Part shown: piece by piece, positions 41,960 to 54,143 of the stretch | How the letters are laid out: every line of letters begins with the position of its first letter | Numbering within the stretch: the stretch's first letter is position 1 | Assembly (NCBI GenBank): GCA_030435675.1 | Contig: CM059623.1 | Span: 7,900,012-7,964,011, forward strand | DNA: 64,000 nt | DNA from: Steinernema hermaphroditum | Lineage: Eukaryota > Nematoda > Chromadorea > Rhabditida > Steinernematidae | Reading direction: 5' to 3' | Notes under the pieces: generated by a model | What the model was told of the DNA's origin: nothing | Database searches by the model: none | The model's input: the letters and a program-made list of their open reading frames with translations, nothing else | Program-made: the position numbers and the translations under genes

Positions 41960-44900
41960 ATCGTCCGTCTGGAGACCACGAGAGCCCCTCAGGGTGAATC
42001 AGAGGACCGGGCCTGATTGGGCGGCGCAGTCCTAATTTTTGGCACCCTAATTGGAGTGCAGCGCCCTTCGCGAACTAATTACGCGCGAACAAACAAAAGC
42101 AGCGCCTCCTCTGTGTTTTTCTTCACGATTATTAATTGGGCGCTCTTCTAATTCGCCCTTAAGAGTGAGAGACAAGGGATACGGTAGGGGCGGCCGGATC
42201 AGCACCGTACAGGACCACCGAATGAACTGTTTGGCCTATCGTTCGCCTAGTTAACCGTATTAGGATTGGACGTTTTCGTACTTTTGTTTTTTCGCGTCAA
42301 TCGTAATCTCATTGCTTCAGGTGAAAGAGGATTACGGTAGAGGCGCCTACGAAGGCAGCCGATGAGTCGCCTAATCGAGTAACGGCTCCGCCGAAAATAA
42401 GCGCTTCGGGACGGATTCGGTGGATCTACAAAAACAAAGACGCCGAGGAATCCCGGCGGGGCCCGAGGAATTCGATTTCGGACTCCAAAATTGGATTCAG
42501 ATCCGGGAGGGCGTCAGAGGGAGGAGCCGCTGGGAATCTGGGACCGGACGGAGACTGGCGTGAGAATCCGCGGCCGCCGGGGGTGTTTTTGCCGACAGGT
42601 AGGCGACTCCGATTCGATTAACGCTGGGACAAAGGGGTGACATCACGGCGGCGGCGGAGATCGAGAATTCGATTCCCCTTTGGCGGAATTCGGAGACGCA
42701 AATCGACACCTCCTGCAGAACGCCTCCCCCGATGTCGGGACGCCCTAGCCTCATAATCGCTGAGGAGCGACGTCGTAGGCGCCAAAAAACGTGTGGAAAT
42801 CGAGCTATTTGGAAACACGCATAAATCGGAAATACGTCGCGATGAGGACGTGATTAGAAGCTCCTCGGGCTATTGTCCCCTCGTTCCATTCACGCTTCCT
42901 TGGACCCGAATTCGAGGAAGAGGCGAGGAGGGGGTCGAGCGGTCATTCGAGGGAATCCGCGCGTTCCACTTAGCAATCGCCTCGATTTGGCCAATTGCGC
43001 CCAATTTAGGAGGGGCGTCGATGGTCCTCGAGGCGCCGGATCGGATTCCGGGGGCCGGGGTCGGATTCCATCTGCAGGGCGTCACGAATCGCGCGAATTA
43101 GGGCTGCTGAGTCAGAGGGACGAGGCGCCCGGACGGCGCCGCGGGTGTTTTCCAGCGCCCGATAAGACGAATAATGAATGAAAAGCGCATCAATTAGCTG
43201 ATTGAAAGCTGTTTGGGACGTCAGATTCGGCGCGAATCGAATTATTCTCGGAGGTGCAAAACACGCGTCTTTCTGCTAATTCGCGCGATTAAAGCGACCC
43301 TTGCCGCGCAGGCCCGGCCGCCGCGAGGGGCGAGGGATTACCCAGTCCTGTAGCCGCGAACAGATGTTTTCGGTACGCCCAATTAGCCAGAAGTTAGGGC
43401 CGTTCTTCACGCCGATTGTTCGCGCTTATGGGGGCGGAGTGCACGCGTAAAACGCTCGCAAAGAGTTTTGTGTCCCGAAGCAACAAACAGTCCCCGGCGA
43501 CCGGCGGAAGCACTTAGAGCGAGACCCGGCGACTAATTGCCATCGCCGGCGGCACTTCTGGCCCTTCGCCTTCGCTTTAGGCGAGCTCGCGGCGCCGAGC
43601 AGACCTACTCAAATATTAGATAAAACCCGCGCGAACAATCTGATTAAACGCAAACCGCCCTCTCCTCTCGAGGACCCTCGGCCCGCCCCTTCCGGAGGCA
43701 TCGAGCGTGGCACCTGGACCCATCCTGCCCAGGGGCGGATCCCCTGCAAACGAATAGTGTCCAATTAACGAGCTTCGTCTCGGGACCCAAAAAAGGTTCC
43801 AGAGGAGAGTTCCCTGAGGACCGCGACGTCTAATTGCAGCGGCGAACCCGAGTTGGGCCCCGCGCAGGCCTAAGTTCCGCGCGTTCCCACACGAACCTGG
43901 CCGAAAAAAAAACGAATTTAATTATAGCGCGCTGGAATCGCGGCGATCTGCGCGAATATCGAATTAGGAGTGCGCGCGGCGATCGCCAGTCGAGGGTCCT
44001 CGAGCCTCCTTGAGGAGAGCCGAATCGGACAGAAGTTAATCGAATCCGCGATTATCGGATAATTACATCGAACGGTCGCCAATTAAAGGACGATAAAGCG
44101 GCCGGGGACAAAGGAAATGAAACTCTCGCGGCAAAGTGCACGCCTGACAGGGAAGTGCACTTCGGCTGAATAATGCAGCGGTTTGGCCCGGATCGGCCGA
44201 ATCGAAAGGTCTGCCTACTTGAGAGGACGTTTTGGGAAGTCGGCTAATGGATTCGGAAGAAAACATTCGGAGTGCCGTCCAAAGATTATGAGATCGATAA
44301 ATTTGCTTCTTCGCGGACGGCGATGAGTGATCGCCGGGGGTGGCGGCGATCATGGACCCCGGAAGAGGCGTCGGCGCGAGGCCGTGATGGATGGGAGCGA
44401 TTCGGCACCTCGGAAGATCACAGGCTCGTGGGGGCGGGCCCTGGTGTCAATCAAAAACACGCGCCTCGAGTGGCCTGGAGATCGCCGTCCGTCAGGACTG
44501 CACGTGGGCTCTTGGTATGGAGATTAGCATATCAGATGGCGCCCGAGGTGACGACGACTCCGCTACGGCGGAAGTGGCGGCGAACAAGCCTAATAAAATG
44601 CATTTAATTTGCACTCCCGATCGGAGGCGGCCCCTCGAAGCCCCAGGGGGTACGGTATCGCCCAGCAGGCTCATCTCTCGGGTGGTCGGCGTGTGAACGG
44701 CGAAAAACTTAATGAGAACGTTTCTGATTCATAAGCGTGTTCGCGGAGGGGCGCCCGCCCCCTTCGGAGCCTCTGGGGGAGGGGAGAGGGAGAGGATCTG
44801 GTTAAGCGGTGACTCAGGGGCTGTTTTTGGCGATACTCGGAGGGACTCTGACCGGCGCGAAAGGCTCCGTTCTTGGAGAGCACTCTTGAAAGACTCCTGG

Positions 44901-47900
44901 GAGTGCAAATTGGGGGCAATTTGCCCGAGATGTTGCAAAGGAATAGGAAGTCGGTTCAGGGGTTCGAGAGCCGGTCCAGAGACTCGTTGAGGAGTGACTC
45001 TCCTGCGCCTCGAGTGCCAAAGTTAATTCTCGAGTGTTTTGTTGTTTGATCGGTGGCCCGAGCGCGCCGAGGGCTTCGGGCTATAAAGAAGCGGAGGGTG
45101 GAGGAAGGACAAGAAGTTCTTCGGGCGTTCGGTAATCGGAGGCCTCGAAATAGGAATCGCGAGAAATCAAATTCGCCTCGAAGACGCCGCCGACGCGCGC
45201 CATTACGAGATTAGAAGTGCACCGAGGAAACCGATTTCCTCGGGAGGGACGATAGGCCTGCAGAAGCCGGCGACCTTTGCGCCTTCGAGGGGTGCCAATT
45301 AGAGGAGAATTCGTCGAGGACGCCCGGAGGCGCCAGAAGGCGGCGGGGGGTCGAGGATCCGGCGGCGCCGGCCTAATCAATTTGACTTCGGATCCGAAGA
45401 CGACGTCGGATTTGATTTATCCGCGGACCTCGGAATATATCACGGCACCGCCACGGCATCGGAGCGGCAGCCCTAAGCGGATTAAGCGTGCTCGGGCCGA
45501 GATTAGGCGCAAACTTGGCAAGCTCCGGGGGAATCCGCGGAGACGGCGGGGCGATGAATTATGCAGGGACGGCGTCATCTCTCGATCCTAAAGAAGACAC
45601 AAAGAAGGCCGTCTGCCGCCAATTTGGCTAATTGGGCGCCAAAGAATTTGACAGGGCGCAAAAAGCGCGTGCATTCCTGAGGAGCCGGGGTACGGTAGCT
45701 GAGAGCCGAAGGCACTCGATGACGCGGACAAAGGGCGAAGTAGGCGCTCCGCAAACAAAAAGGACCGAACTTCGCGGCTCCTCGGACGCCTGAAGCATGC
45801 GAGGAGGGCCAGAAGGGCCCGTCCAGAGGACCCCTCTGGACGGGCCTCTGGAAGGGAGGAGGGGTGGCGGATTCGGGACAAAGCGGCGTCCCCTAACGAA
45901 GTTTCGAATCTCGGGGGATCGAGGCGACAACGAGGCGTCGTCGTTAGGAGTGCATTCGGGGCGCGAAGGAGGTCGGCGACGATCCGACGCCAAACAATCG
46001 CCTCGTTTGGTCTCTAGGTCTGCGCCGAGGAGCAACCTTCCCCTCCCAGGACGGGCACTAGTGAGTAGGAAAATAGATTCCGGAAGACGTCTCGGAGTGA
46101 GTGGCAGCGCCTCGGGACCCAAAATGGTCCTCTGCACTTTCGAATGCGCTACCCTGACAATCGCGCCGCGCGGAAGTGTTTGTTTTGACTCGGCGACGTT
46201 CCCAGAAACTCCCGTAGTTAATTAACCGACCAGGCGACGCAGGCCTGCACACGCTGATAACAAAGCCGCGCGAGGAGATAAACAAAAACAGAGGAAGTTC
46301 AGGAGGTGACGGGGGACCGGAGGGAATCGGAAATCAGCCCAGGTTCCTACTGTAGCAAGACGTTTCGCTGATAACGAAGGCCACGTGCAGGCATAGTCGC
46401 GCGAGTTCTAGGCAGAAAGCTTCCCGATTCGGAAGTCACCGTAATGCATATTTATGCTCTGTTTGCTCAGAAGAACGTAATCTACGTTTACTGGAAGGGT
46501 GTAATCCACGGGATACGGTAGTTGTTTTGCCGTGTGATTACCTACCTAATATGGGAATATCTGAAAATGACTCCCGACGGTGGAACGTGTTTGCGAGAGA
46601 GACTAAGCCCCTGTCACATGTGGGTATTAGGCCCTTCAGGAAGAATCTTCCGAGGAGGGGACACTTCCCGGGACCCAGGGCGGACCGTGCAGGTTTTTCG
46701 ATGGTGATATCACTCGTCAGAGGGACTCGAGATTGGACACGGGCCTCGATGGTCTCCTCTGGAGAATGATTGTCGGCGGCAGAGTGCACACGCACTCGGC
46801 AGTGCTTGTTCGCCCTTCTCTAGAGTCACTGAACTTGGGAGATCTCCTTGACTCACTCCCGGACAGAGGTGCTGGGGGCCACCCGCATCGCCGCACAAAA
46901 GAGAGGTCCAAGAGTGCACGGGACAGCCGGCTGCGGCACAAACAGGAAACGTCACTCGACAGAAGTGAAACAAAGGGGGCCTTCGAAAAGAGGTAATGGT
47001 CGAGAGGCTCTCGAGACGATTTCTTCTTCGTGGGACCCTTCATCTGCACACACTTCGAGGAGTGCGTCGTCCCTGGAGGACGGACCAAGGGTCCGGCGCC
47101 TTAATTAACGAATCGAGGACTCCTCGGCACGCGACGCCGAAGGGCCTGGGAAGAGGGGCGACCCTCGAACTCTGACCTTCGAGGACTCTTCCGAAGACGG
47201 CCCATGACGTCACATAAAGACTGGCCATCGTGGCGGGACCGAAATACGAAAGCGCTTGAGGTTTGTGCCTAGAAAGGCGCTTAGGTTGGCGCATACCTAA
47301 CCGCCCCTCATAAGGCATTCAGTTGAAAAACGAAAATATTGTGACGGAACGCCGCAAATCGACACTTCCGGCGATGACATTTCCAGGAATACTCCAGATG
47401 GCCCGGGGTACTGTGGAGAGACACCTGGGAGCAAAAGTCAGCAAAGAAGTGGTGTGGTGTGAGTAGGATCCCGGGGGCAAGAAGAGACCTTACTTAGTGG
47501 CTACTTTTACGGTGTGACCTCCGCAGGGACCCAAACAGTCACCTATTCATCAGAGGTGCTCGGGTCGGCTCGTGCTGGCCTAACGATTCCTTCGGATTTT
47601 GGACCTAATGTGCCGTGAAGTTTTTTTCTCGAACATGTTCGCGTTTTTTGAATCTCGGGGAATGATGAGGAACATTCCCCAGAGACCGAAAATAGTCTTT
47701 GAACTGTGGGTTTAATCCTGCACTCAGTCCACGACTCCATTGAGAAGATAGGCCTGCAGAGGCTGGATGGTCTCGAAAGGGAGTCCTCGGAACGCCGCCG
47801 TCCAGGGAAGCACTTGCCGTACACCTTCCGCTCCAAAAAGCGCCCTTTCGCGCGATTAATCGAGTGCTCTCTTAGAGTTCGCAACTCCGATATGCGCATC

Positions 47901-50054
47901 TCGGATCGCGCTGCCACGGCAGCAGAGGTGCCGAACACAGGCCAGGTCGACGTGGAAAACAGGACCAGATGTGCCGGACTCGTCCGAAGGCACTTCTCTC
48001 ACGCAAAAACATTTGTCTTCCACCGGAGACAGAGCGATCGCCTCATGACGGAAGACCTTTGCACTTCAGGTGGGACGCGTGGGCCAACAGACGCCGATTT
48101 TCGACTCTTCTAAACAGCCAAAACAGCTCCCTAATCGTCAGTCGAATTACGGTATCCCCGGCCCACCCGGCGCCTTCTGCAATTTGGGCACCGCGGGGTA
48201 CCTCGCCTAATCTGAATTATTTTTGTGCACTTTGTGGCCGTTTCAGAGGCCGATTTGTGCATTAGAGGCACAAAAGCGCCGGGAATCGGGCCACGTCACT
48301 TTCCAGAAAGGTGTCACCGTGTGTGGTATGACGACAGACGCCCGACATATCCGATTCCGGAGGATAAGTCGGAATAGTAGGTCACAGTGTCCCGAAGAGT
48401 CGTCGAGTGACGCCGGAAGCGATGAGGAGATCCGCATGGAAACGCGACGATTCCGTGCACGCTTAAGACGTGAATAATGGACCTCCCGATGCACTTGGCG
48501 ACACGCCGAATGACACGACCGACGGATATTCCGGGTAACTCATCACATATGTCGTCGGAATATTTATTCCCCGGGCTTCAGAGGTGCACGCCTACTAGCA
48601 GGACGCACGGCCCTGACACGCAGAGGACGGTCTCCGAGGAGCAGTGCACTCGAAACGCCCTTCCGTCTCCAAAGATCTCCAAAAGTTAGGAAAATTCCTT
48701 CCCTGGAGGAGCTTTCCGCCACCGTAAACACCGAAATCCGACTGAAACGCACTTCCTTGGACACGAAAGGGCGTTTCGGGTGCATCCCTGATTGAAGGAG
48801 GGCCGATTCCGTTGCGATCTGGGAAAGTCTTCCGACTTTCGATAGAATCGCCTCTTCTGGGGAGTATGTCGAGGGGTCCGGAATCCACGCCGAAATAGAG
48901 AGAGACTCGAACGAAGGGGCCAGAAGAGTCACAGATCTGCACAGAAGAGTGTCACCGTGTGTGGGGGAACGGCTCCTGTGCGGCGGCGTTACAGCCCTCT
49001 CGAGGGTTCGTCACATTGAAATCCCATTTGTGACGTTATGTTACAATGCGTTAAAATCAAAAGTTTTTGCTTTACGAGTTTCGGGGGAATAGTCCGTCGC
49101 CTGTGCCCCCTGGGAGCCGAAGGTGGTCCCGCCACGACCCGTTCCTCCCGACACTCTCGCGCGGAACGGCACACAAAGAAGGAGCAGAACAGAACAGGAG
49201 CTACCGTAACTGGGATCCACAAAAGCGGTCGGGGTGACGGCGGCTTCGGGACTCGAGGCGCTCGGCGGATCGTTTGATCGAAAAAAGTCGTAATGACAAT
49301 AATCGTCGCTGTTTGGCGCCACTCGGCGGCTCTGAGGGGCGCAATATATCTCGGTCATGACAACTCGGAGGAATACTAATGGCCCTCGAGGAGAGGTCGC
49401 GCATGCAAGAAGCGAATCGGATACGGTCGGAACTCTCCAAAGACGCCGAAGAAACGGAATACTCGGAGGCAATCGAGGCGTGCGAGGCAATTAAGAGGGC
49501 GTTTTTGGAAGCAAATGTTTCTTACGACTTCCGGGGGACAAAGAGTCGGAAGCCGGGTGCAGGCAGAAACAAAAGACGCGCGTGGGGCCGTAAACAGCGA
49601 TCAAACAACGCAGAAGGAGAGGAGAGGCTATACGATTACATATTCGAGAGGGCGAAAATCCGTGCCGACGGGTCCTATCCAAACAAAGCGCGAGGACCTC
49701 TTCGCGGCGACAAGCGCCGGCTCCTTTTCAGTGTGAGAAAGGGGCCCTCGACCGTTCGTTGTGTCGATTTAGAGGCGCCACTCCGTAAACAAAGCGACCC
49801 ATGGGAAAGTTGGCGGCTGAGGAAAGGTTTAACAACAACACACCTTCTTTAAAGCATGAAAAACAACATGGACTGCGGCACTAACGGGAGACTATGAGAT
49901 TCCAGAAGTCGATAAAGAACTCTAACACCTTCTTGAGGGATGGGGAAGACAATGTACAGTAGGAAGAAATGTACAAATGGGGGAAATGATACAAATCGGT
50001 GCGAAGAGGTCATGGTCACCGAGATACCCTGGCTGCGTCGAGAAGAGAAACCGC
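41960..50054. other. 8-kb gene-free region upstream of the amine receptor
   Basis: No convincing coding exon was found on either strand. The DNA is GC-rich but peppered with AATTA/TAATT cores and GCGCGAATTA-like contexts, mainly from 42000 to 46300. Open frames are many but rich in Arg, Ser, Pro and Gly, and overlap on both strands. The best of them (49379-49852, 157 codons) has no domain or splice partner. No transposon ends were recognised, which contrasts with the nest at 15-31 kb. It may hold distal control elements or a far first exon of the receptor. Confidence 0.5.
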
Positions 50055-52104
50055 TCAGACCACCTTGTGCTCATCTTCAGCTTTGTGCTCGAACTCGTAG
50101 TCGGTGTGCACGAACGCCCTCTCGACCTCGGGCAAGCTCTCTATGTTGATCTGCAGGTCCTCCGAGATGTCGTGAGCCGTCTCCAGTCGCATGTCCCGGT
50201 CCAGGACGATGTGCACCTCCACGAGGAACCGGGTGCCGTAGTGGTACACATAAACGGTGTCGATGTAGTCGATCCGGTCGTCGTGGACAATGCAGAGCTG
50301 AAAGCGGATGGTAACAAGGGTGTGATAGCCACAGACGTACGTTGATAATGCGGTTGATGAAGTCGGGGTCGGCGGACTTCCCGGAGAGCATCGCAAGATG
50401 CTCCTTTCCGGTGAAGAACCACGTCGTCGCGATGTAGATGGACACCATGATGGCGCCGATGGGATCGAGATAGACCCAGAAGAGCTGCGCGCCGTAGGCA
50501 CACATCAGCGCTACGGTATTCGAGATGCAGTCGTTGCGGTGGTCCTGGGCCAGCACCCCGATCGACGGATCGTCCTTGTATCTGAAAGGAAACGGTCAGT
50601 TGCTGAGAGACCATCTCACCTACTTTCGGCAGCAGAAGACAAGGATGAGCTTGACGATTACGGTAAGCACCATGATGACGATGGTGGGAATCGAGATGAA
50701 CGGGTCCACCGTATCCCGGACGACGGACTCGATGGACTGCACAATCATCTGGACACTGGCGACTCCCATGATCACACTAACAATGATCTGAAAGAAGAGG
50801 ATGGTGAGGAGAAGCACAAATGGAGCTACCAAAGCGAGCGGCTCGAGACGAGTGCGGCCTCGGGGATAGAGGTAGGGGTCGCGCTTCTTGATGGCCCTAG
50901 CCGTCAGCCAGATGACTAGGCCCGAAGTGATGTCCACGGTGGAATCGACGAGGCTCGAGATGATCGAAAGCGACCCGGAAAGGTATGCGGCGACGGCCTT
51001 GCTCAGCATAAGCGTGACATTCACCACCAGAGTAATGAAGGCGAGGCGCTTCCTGGCGAACGCCATCTTCTCGTGGGTGGAAGGAGTGCTCACCAAGGAC
51101 TGCTTAGGCTTCTTCCTGAAACATCGCCGTCAAGCCAGATAGAAAAAGATGAACCCTACTTTGGACTTCCGTTGTACATTGTCACCACCGGCGGACTTTG
51201 AGTAGATGTGCATGAGCACTGTTCCTCCACGGAGTGCTGATCACAGAGCGCGGCCAGTCCATTGCCGTTGGGCTCCGTCTTGTCGGTCACGGCCGCGCTC
51301 CCGCGGTGTCGGCTCTTGGCGAACTCCTGAATCCACGCTAGCACTGTGCGCTGGCATTCGGACCAACCTGGATCTGCTCCTTGTCGGCCTGGAACTTCTC
51401 CGCCAGGGCGCTCTGCTTCTCGTAGAACTTGCTCACCTTCTTCTTCGGCTTTCCGATGAGCGCTGGGGACGGAGGAGCTCCTTCGCCAGCCGACACCCTC
51501 ATGTCGCTGGTCAGCAGTGACGAGGAATCCTCGTTCTTCCCAAGCATCACCACAGAATTCCTGAAAGTATAAAATCATTAGAAATTAAGCGTCGAAGTGC
51601 GCCAGACTAAACCGTAAAGTCAAAATATGTACAGATAAGCGTTCGAGGCGGAGGGCGGCGTCCCCGTTATCTGCCTACAATCACCAAAGAGGGCGCACTA
51701 GAGCCAGAAACACTCAAAACAATCGTACTGTCGGAAGAAATTTACGAGCCGTCAAACAACTCACGTTCAGAAAGGTGAATCAAAGGCGCCTTTGTCCCGG
51801 GGAGCGAAGGCTTCGTCGCTCTCGGGAGTTATCTTCTCTCGGGGAGTACCACGCGGTGTCCCCCAGCCAGTGAAGCACCCAGTACGTGTTAAAGTCCCCT
51901 CCGATAAGAAGCCGTGTTTGTCAGCCGAGAGTCACGTCGCCACCTCAGAAGAAGGACCCACCGGCTGTTGTCGTCCGTCGACTCGGAGGTCGTCCGCACC
52001 GGAGGCGCCGCGGCTTCGCCATCCTCGGAGGGCCTCGAAAGCAGCTTCTCGCTCTCGGAGGCGTCGTCGAAGCCGGCGATCGGGGCGGCTGCGGACGAAG
52101 CCAT
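50055..52104 (-). CDS. Cation diffusion facilitator (metal efflux transporter)
   Basis: Exons 51962-52104, 51368-51560, 51160-51326, 50624-51115, 50341-50581 and 50055-50297 encode 492 residues. The first exon was added because it follows CTCCTTTCAG, is in the right phase and joins the next exon in frame across a 401-nt intron. About 170 cytosolic residues precede six membrane helices. TM2 holds LVDSTVDITSG (Asp-x-x-x-Asp) and TM5 holds AQDHRNDCISN (Asp-His-x-x-Asp), the paired metal-site motifs of the CDF family; the DxxxD form in TM2 is typical of the Mn/Fe-like branch and not the Zn branch. A ferredoxin-like cytosolic domain follows (about 400-490) with HYGTRFLVEVHIVLD, and the tail is His/Glu-rich. 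It would export or sequester a divalent metal. The ATG at 51547 is an alternative start after another TTTCAG. Confidence 0.9.
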
Positions 52105-52398
52105 TCGCTTCTGTCCGTTCGGATGGCTTCTGAAAGGAGCGAAGATAAGAAGACGCAAAAAGCGGCTCAGAGGCAAGAAACGCGCCGATCTCCGCTGCCA
52201 GCCGGTGGCGCGTCGCCGTCTTCTCCCTTCCCCTCGCCTTCGCGGCCCTTCTGAGGCGTCGACGCCCCGTTTCGGCGCCTCTTCGGGATTCTGGGTTGCA
52301 CCGTCTTGCAGACAGACGGGGCGCGGGACGTATCGGGGCCCCAGGGAGACAAGGGAAAGCGCTGCGGGAATCCACCTCACGCGGAACGAGTCAGCTGA

Positions 52399-52898
52399 CA
52401 AGGGAACATCCCCAAGTGTCCGACGAGTTAGGAGCTGAGATGTGGCGCGGCTTGTAGACGGTCTTCTAACTAAGAAAACGCACATAATCTCATCGGCCAT
52501 AAATCAGTCGGGCTACCATAAAGATGGTCATGAAGTTGCAAGGTCTCCTGGTGCGATGTCCCTGACTAGTCAGAATATACGGTATTTTTGTCAGTTTTTT
52601 GTCATTTTTTGACCCCTTTTCTTGCTAAAAGAACATGGTTGTTAACTGGTAATGTTAATTTTGGCTCTAAATGCCGAAATCCTTAAAAACCCCGTCCAAA
52701 ATCGGACAAAAATACCGTATATTCTGACTAGTCAGGGACATCGCACCAGGAGACCTTGCAACTTCATGACCATCTTTATGGTAGCCCGACTGATTTATGG
52801 CCGATGAGATTATGTGCGTTTTCTTAGTTAGAAGACCGTCTACAAGCCGCGCCACATCTCAGCTCCTAACTCGTCGGGCACTTGGGGATGTTCCCTTG
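52399..52898. mobile_element. 500-bp MITE: near-perfect long inverted repeat
   Basis: Arms of 194 bp (52399-52592 and 52705-52898) are identical by eye except for one base, around a 112-nt AT-rich centre. The termini read CAAGGGAACATCCCC. TGA on both outer sides (52396-52398 and 52899-52901) is a likely 3-bp target duplication. There is no coding sequence; the open frames crossing it are chance. It lies about 300 bp upstream of the transporter's first exon. Confidence 0.85.
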
Positions 52899-52996
52899 TG
52901 AGAGATCTTTGCGGAAGGAAAGGGTCGTCTTTCCGTGACCGTCGCCCCTCGACGGTTCCATTAGCATGCATGCACTGAGGGCAGCATGCTAATGAG

Positions 52997-53047
52997 AGGA
53001 CGCACTTGCTCTGGACGCACTTGCTCTGGACGCACTTGCTCTGGACG
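52997..53047 (+). repeat. 15-bp tandem repeat, about 3.5 copies
   Basis: GGACGCACTTGCTCT is repeated head to tail, the last copy changed to GGACGTACTTTTG. A short minisatellite in otherwise unremarkable intergenic DNA (52900-54140), where no gene was recognised. Confidence 0.8.
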
Positions 53048-54143
53048 TACTTTTGGAGTTTTGGAGAAGAAGCGTCGAGTGCCGACGGCAGACTTCGCGA
53101 GGGCCGTCGCCGCGTTTCTTGTTGTGTTTGGGTGTGCACACCCCGACAGTTCGAAAAAAGAAAAGGACAGACGGAAGACATGTAGACAAAACAGAACAAA
53201 GAAAAAGTAGTGCCGATCGGGCCTAGCATTGGAAGTACACTGAATGGTAAATGTTTCTGCAAATGTTCAGAGCGAAGTTCCGTTATGCCTGCAGACGACT
53301 CTTTCACAGAAAACCGGCGTGTTGTGATACGAACGCATGCCAATTGTACTATTTGAAATGTTAGGGTCTCTCCGCGATGCCTGTCAGTACGGTGGACGGC
53401 AGCAGAGCGTGTGCCCGACACGTCTCTTGGTTTGGTTTTTCCCTCTTGTTGTTAGTTTATTATTTGTTCCGCGTTGTTATGTCGCGTGTTAGTTTGTTTT
53501 TACAAAAGGTTTAATTACCCAAGTTTGAGGTTCCTCCCCACGTTCTCCCTCCTGCGCCAGGTACCAGGTGAGGTCGAGAACACAACACGGCGTACTGTGT
53601 GTCACAAGAAAACCCACCGCTCCCCCCCACATACAAGCATGCCGCTGTTCGTCTGCCAGACATGCTGCAGACAATTCAGTCATTTTGACAAGCACACCTG
53701 AAATGGAATCGGTCGGTTTCCCACCGCTTTGCAATGATTCTGTCGCCGAGCGACCGCGACGACCTTACCGAATGGACGAGTTTCACCAAAGTGACTCTCG
53801 CAACGATTGACTTGATACTGTGAGCACGCGAGTGTGGCGTGCATGATTACTGTAATTCGTATACCTGTTGTTTTACCGCTTGCTTTTGGTTTGTTGTTGC
53901 CGCGTGTTGAAGGTTTTGAGTGTTTAATTAACTAACCGATACACGATCTCAATCCCGCGTGGCCGCTTGCAATTGGACATTGCCTGCGAATTGGCGGACG
54001 AATTGGCGAGCAGATCAACGACAACTGCAAGACGAACCGACCGATCCTGCGCAGATTCTTACCACAAAATGATACCAATGTCTTCTACATATGTCTGGCA
54101 AACAGACACCGAATTGTCTGCAGAAAGCCATTTTTGTGCGTGG

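Noticed and set aside
49379..49852. 157-codon plus-strand frame with a Glu/Ala-rich start
   Set aside because: The best open frame of the desert, but it lacks a recognisable domain and good flanking splice signals.
51889..52500. 203-codon minus frame read as one gene
   Set aside because: Only 51962-52104 behaves as an exon (it joins in phase to the transporter); the upstream part runs into the inverted repeat.
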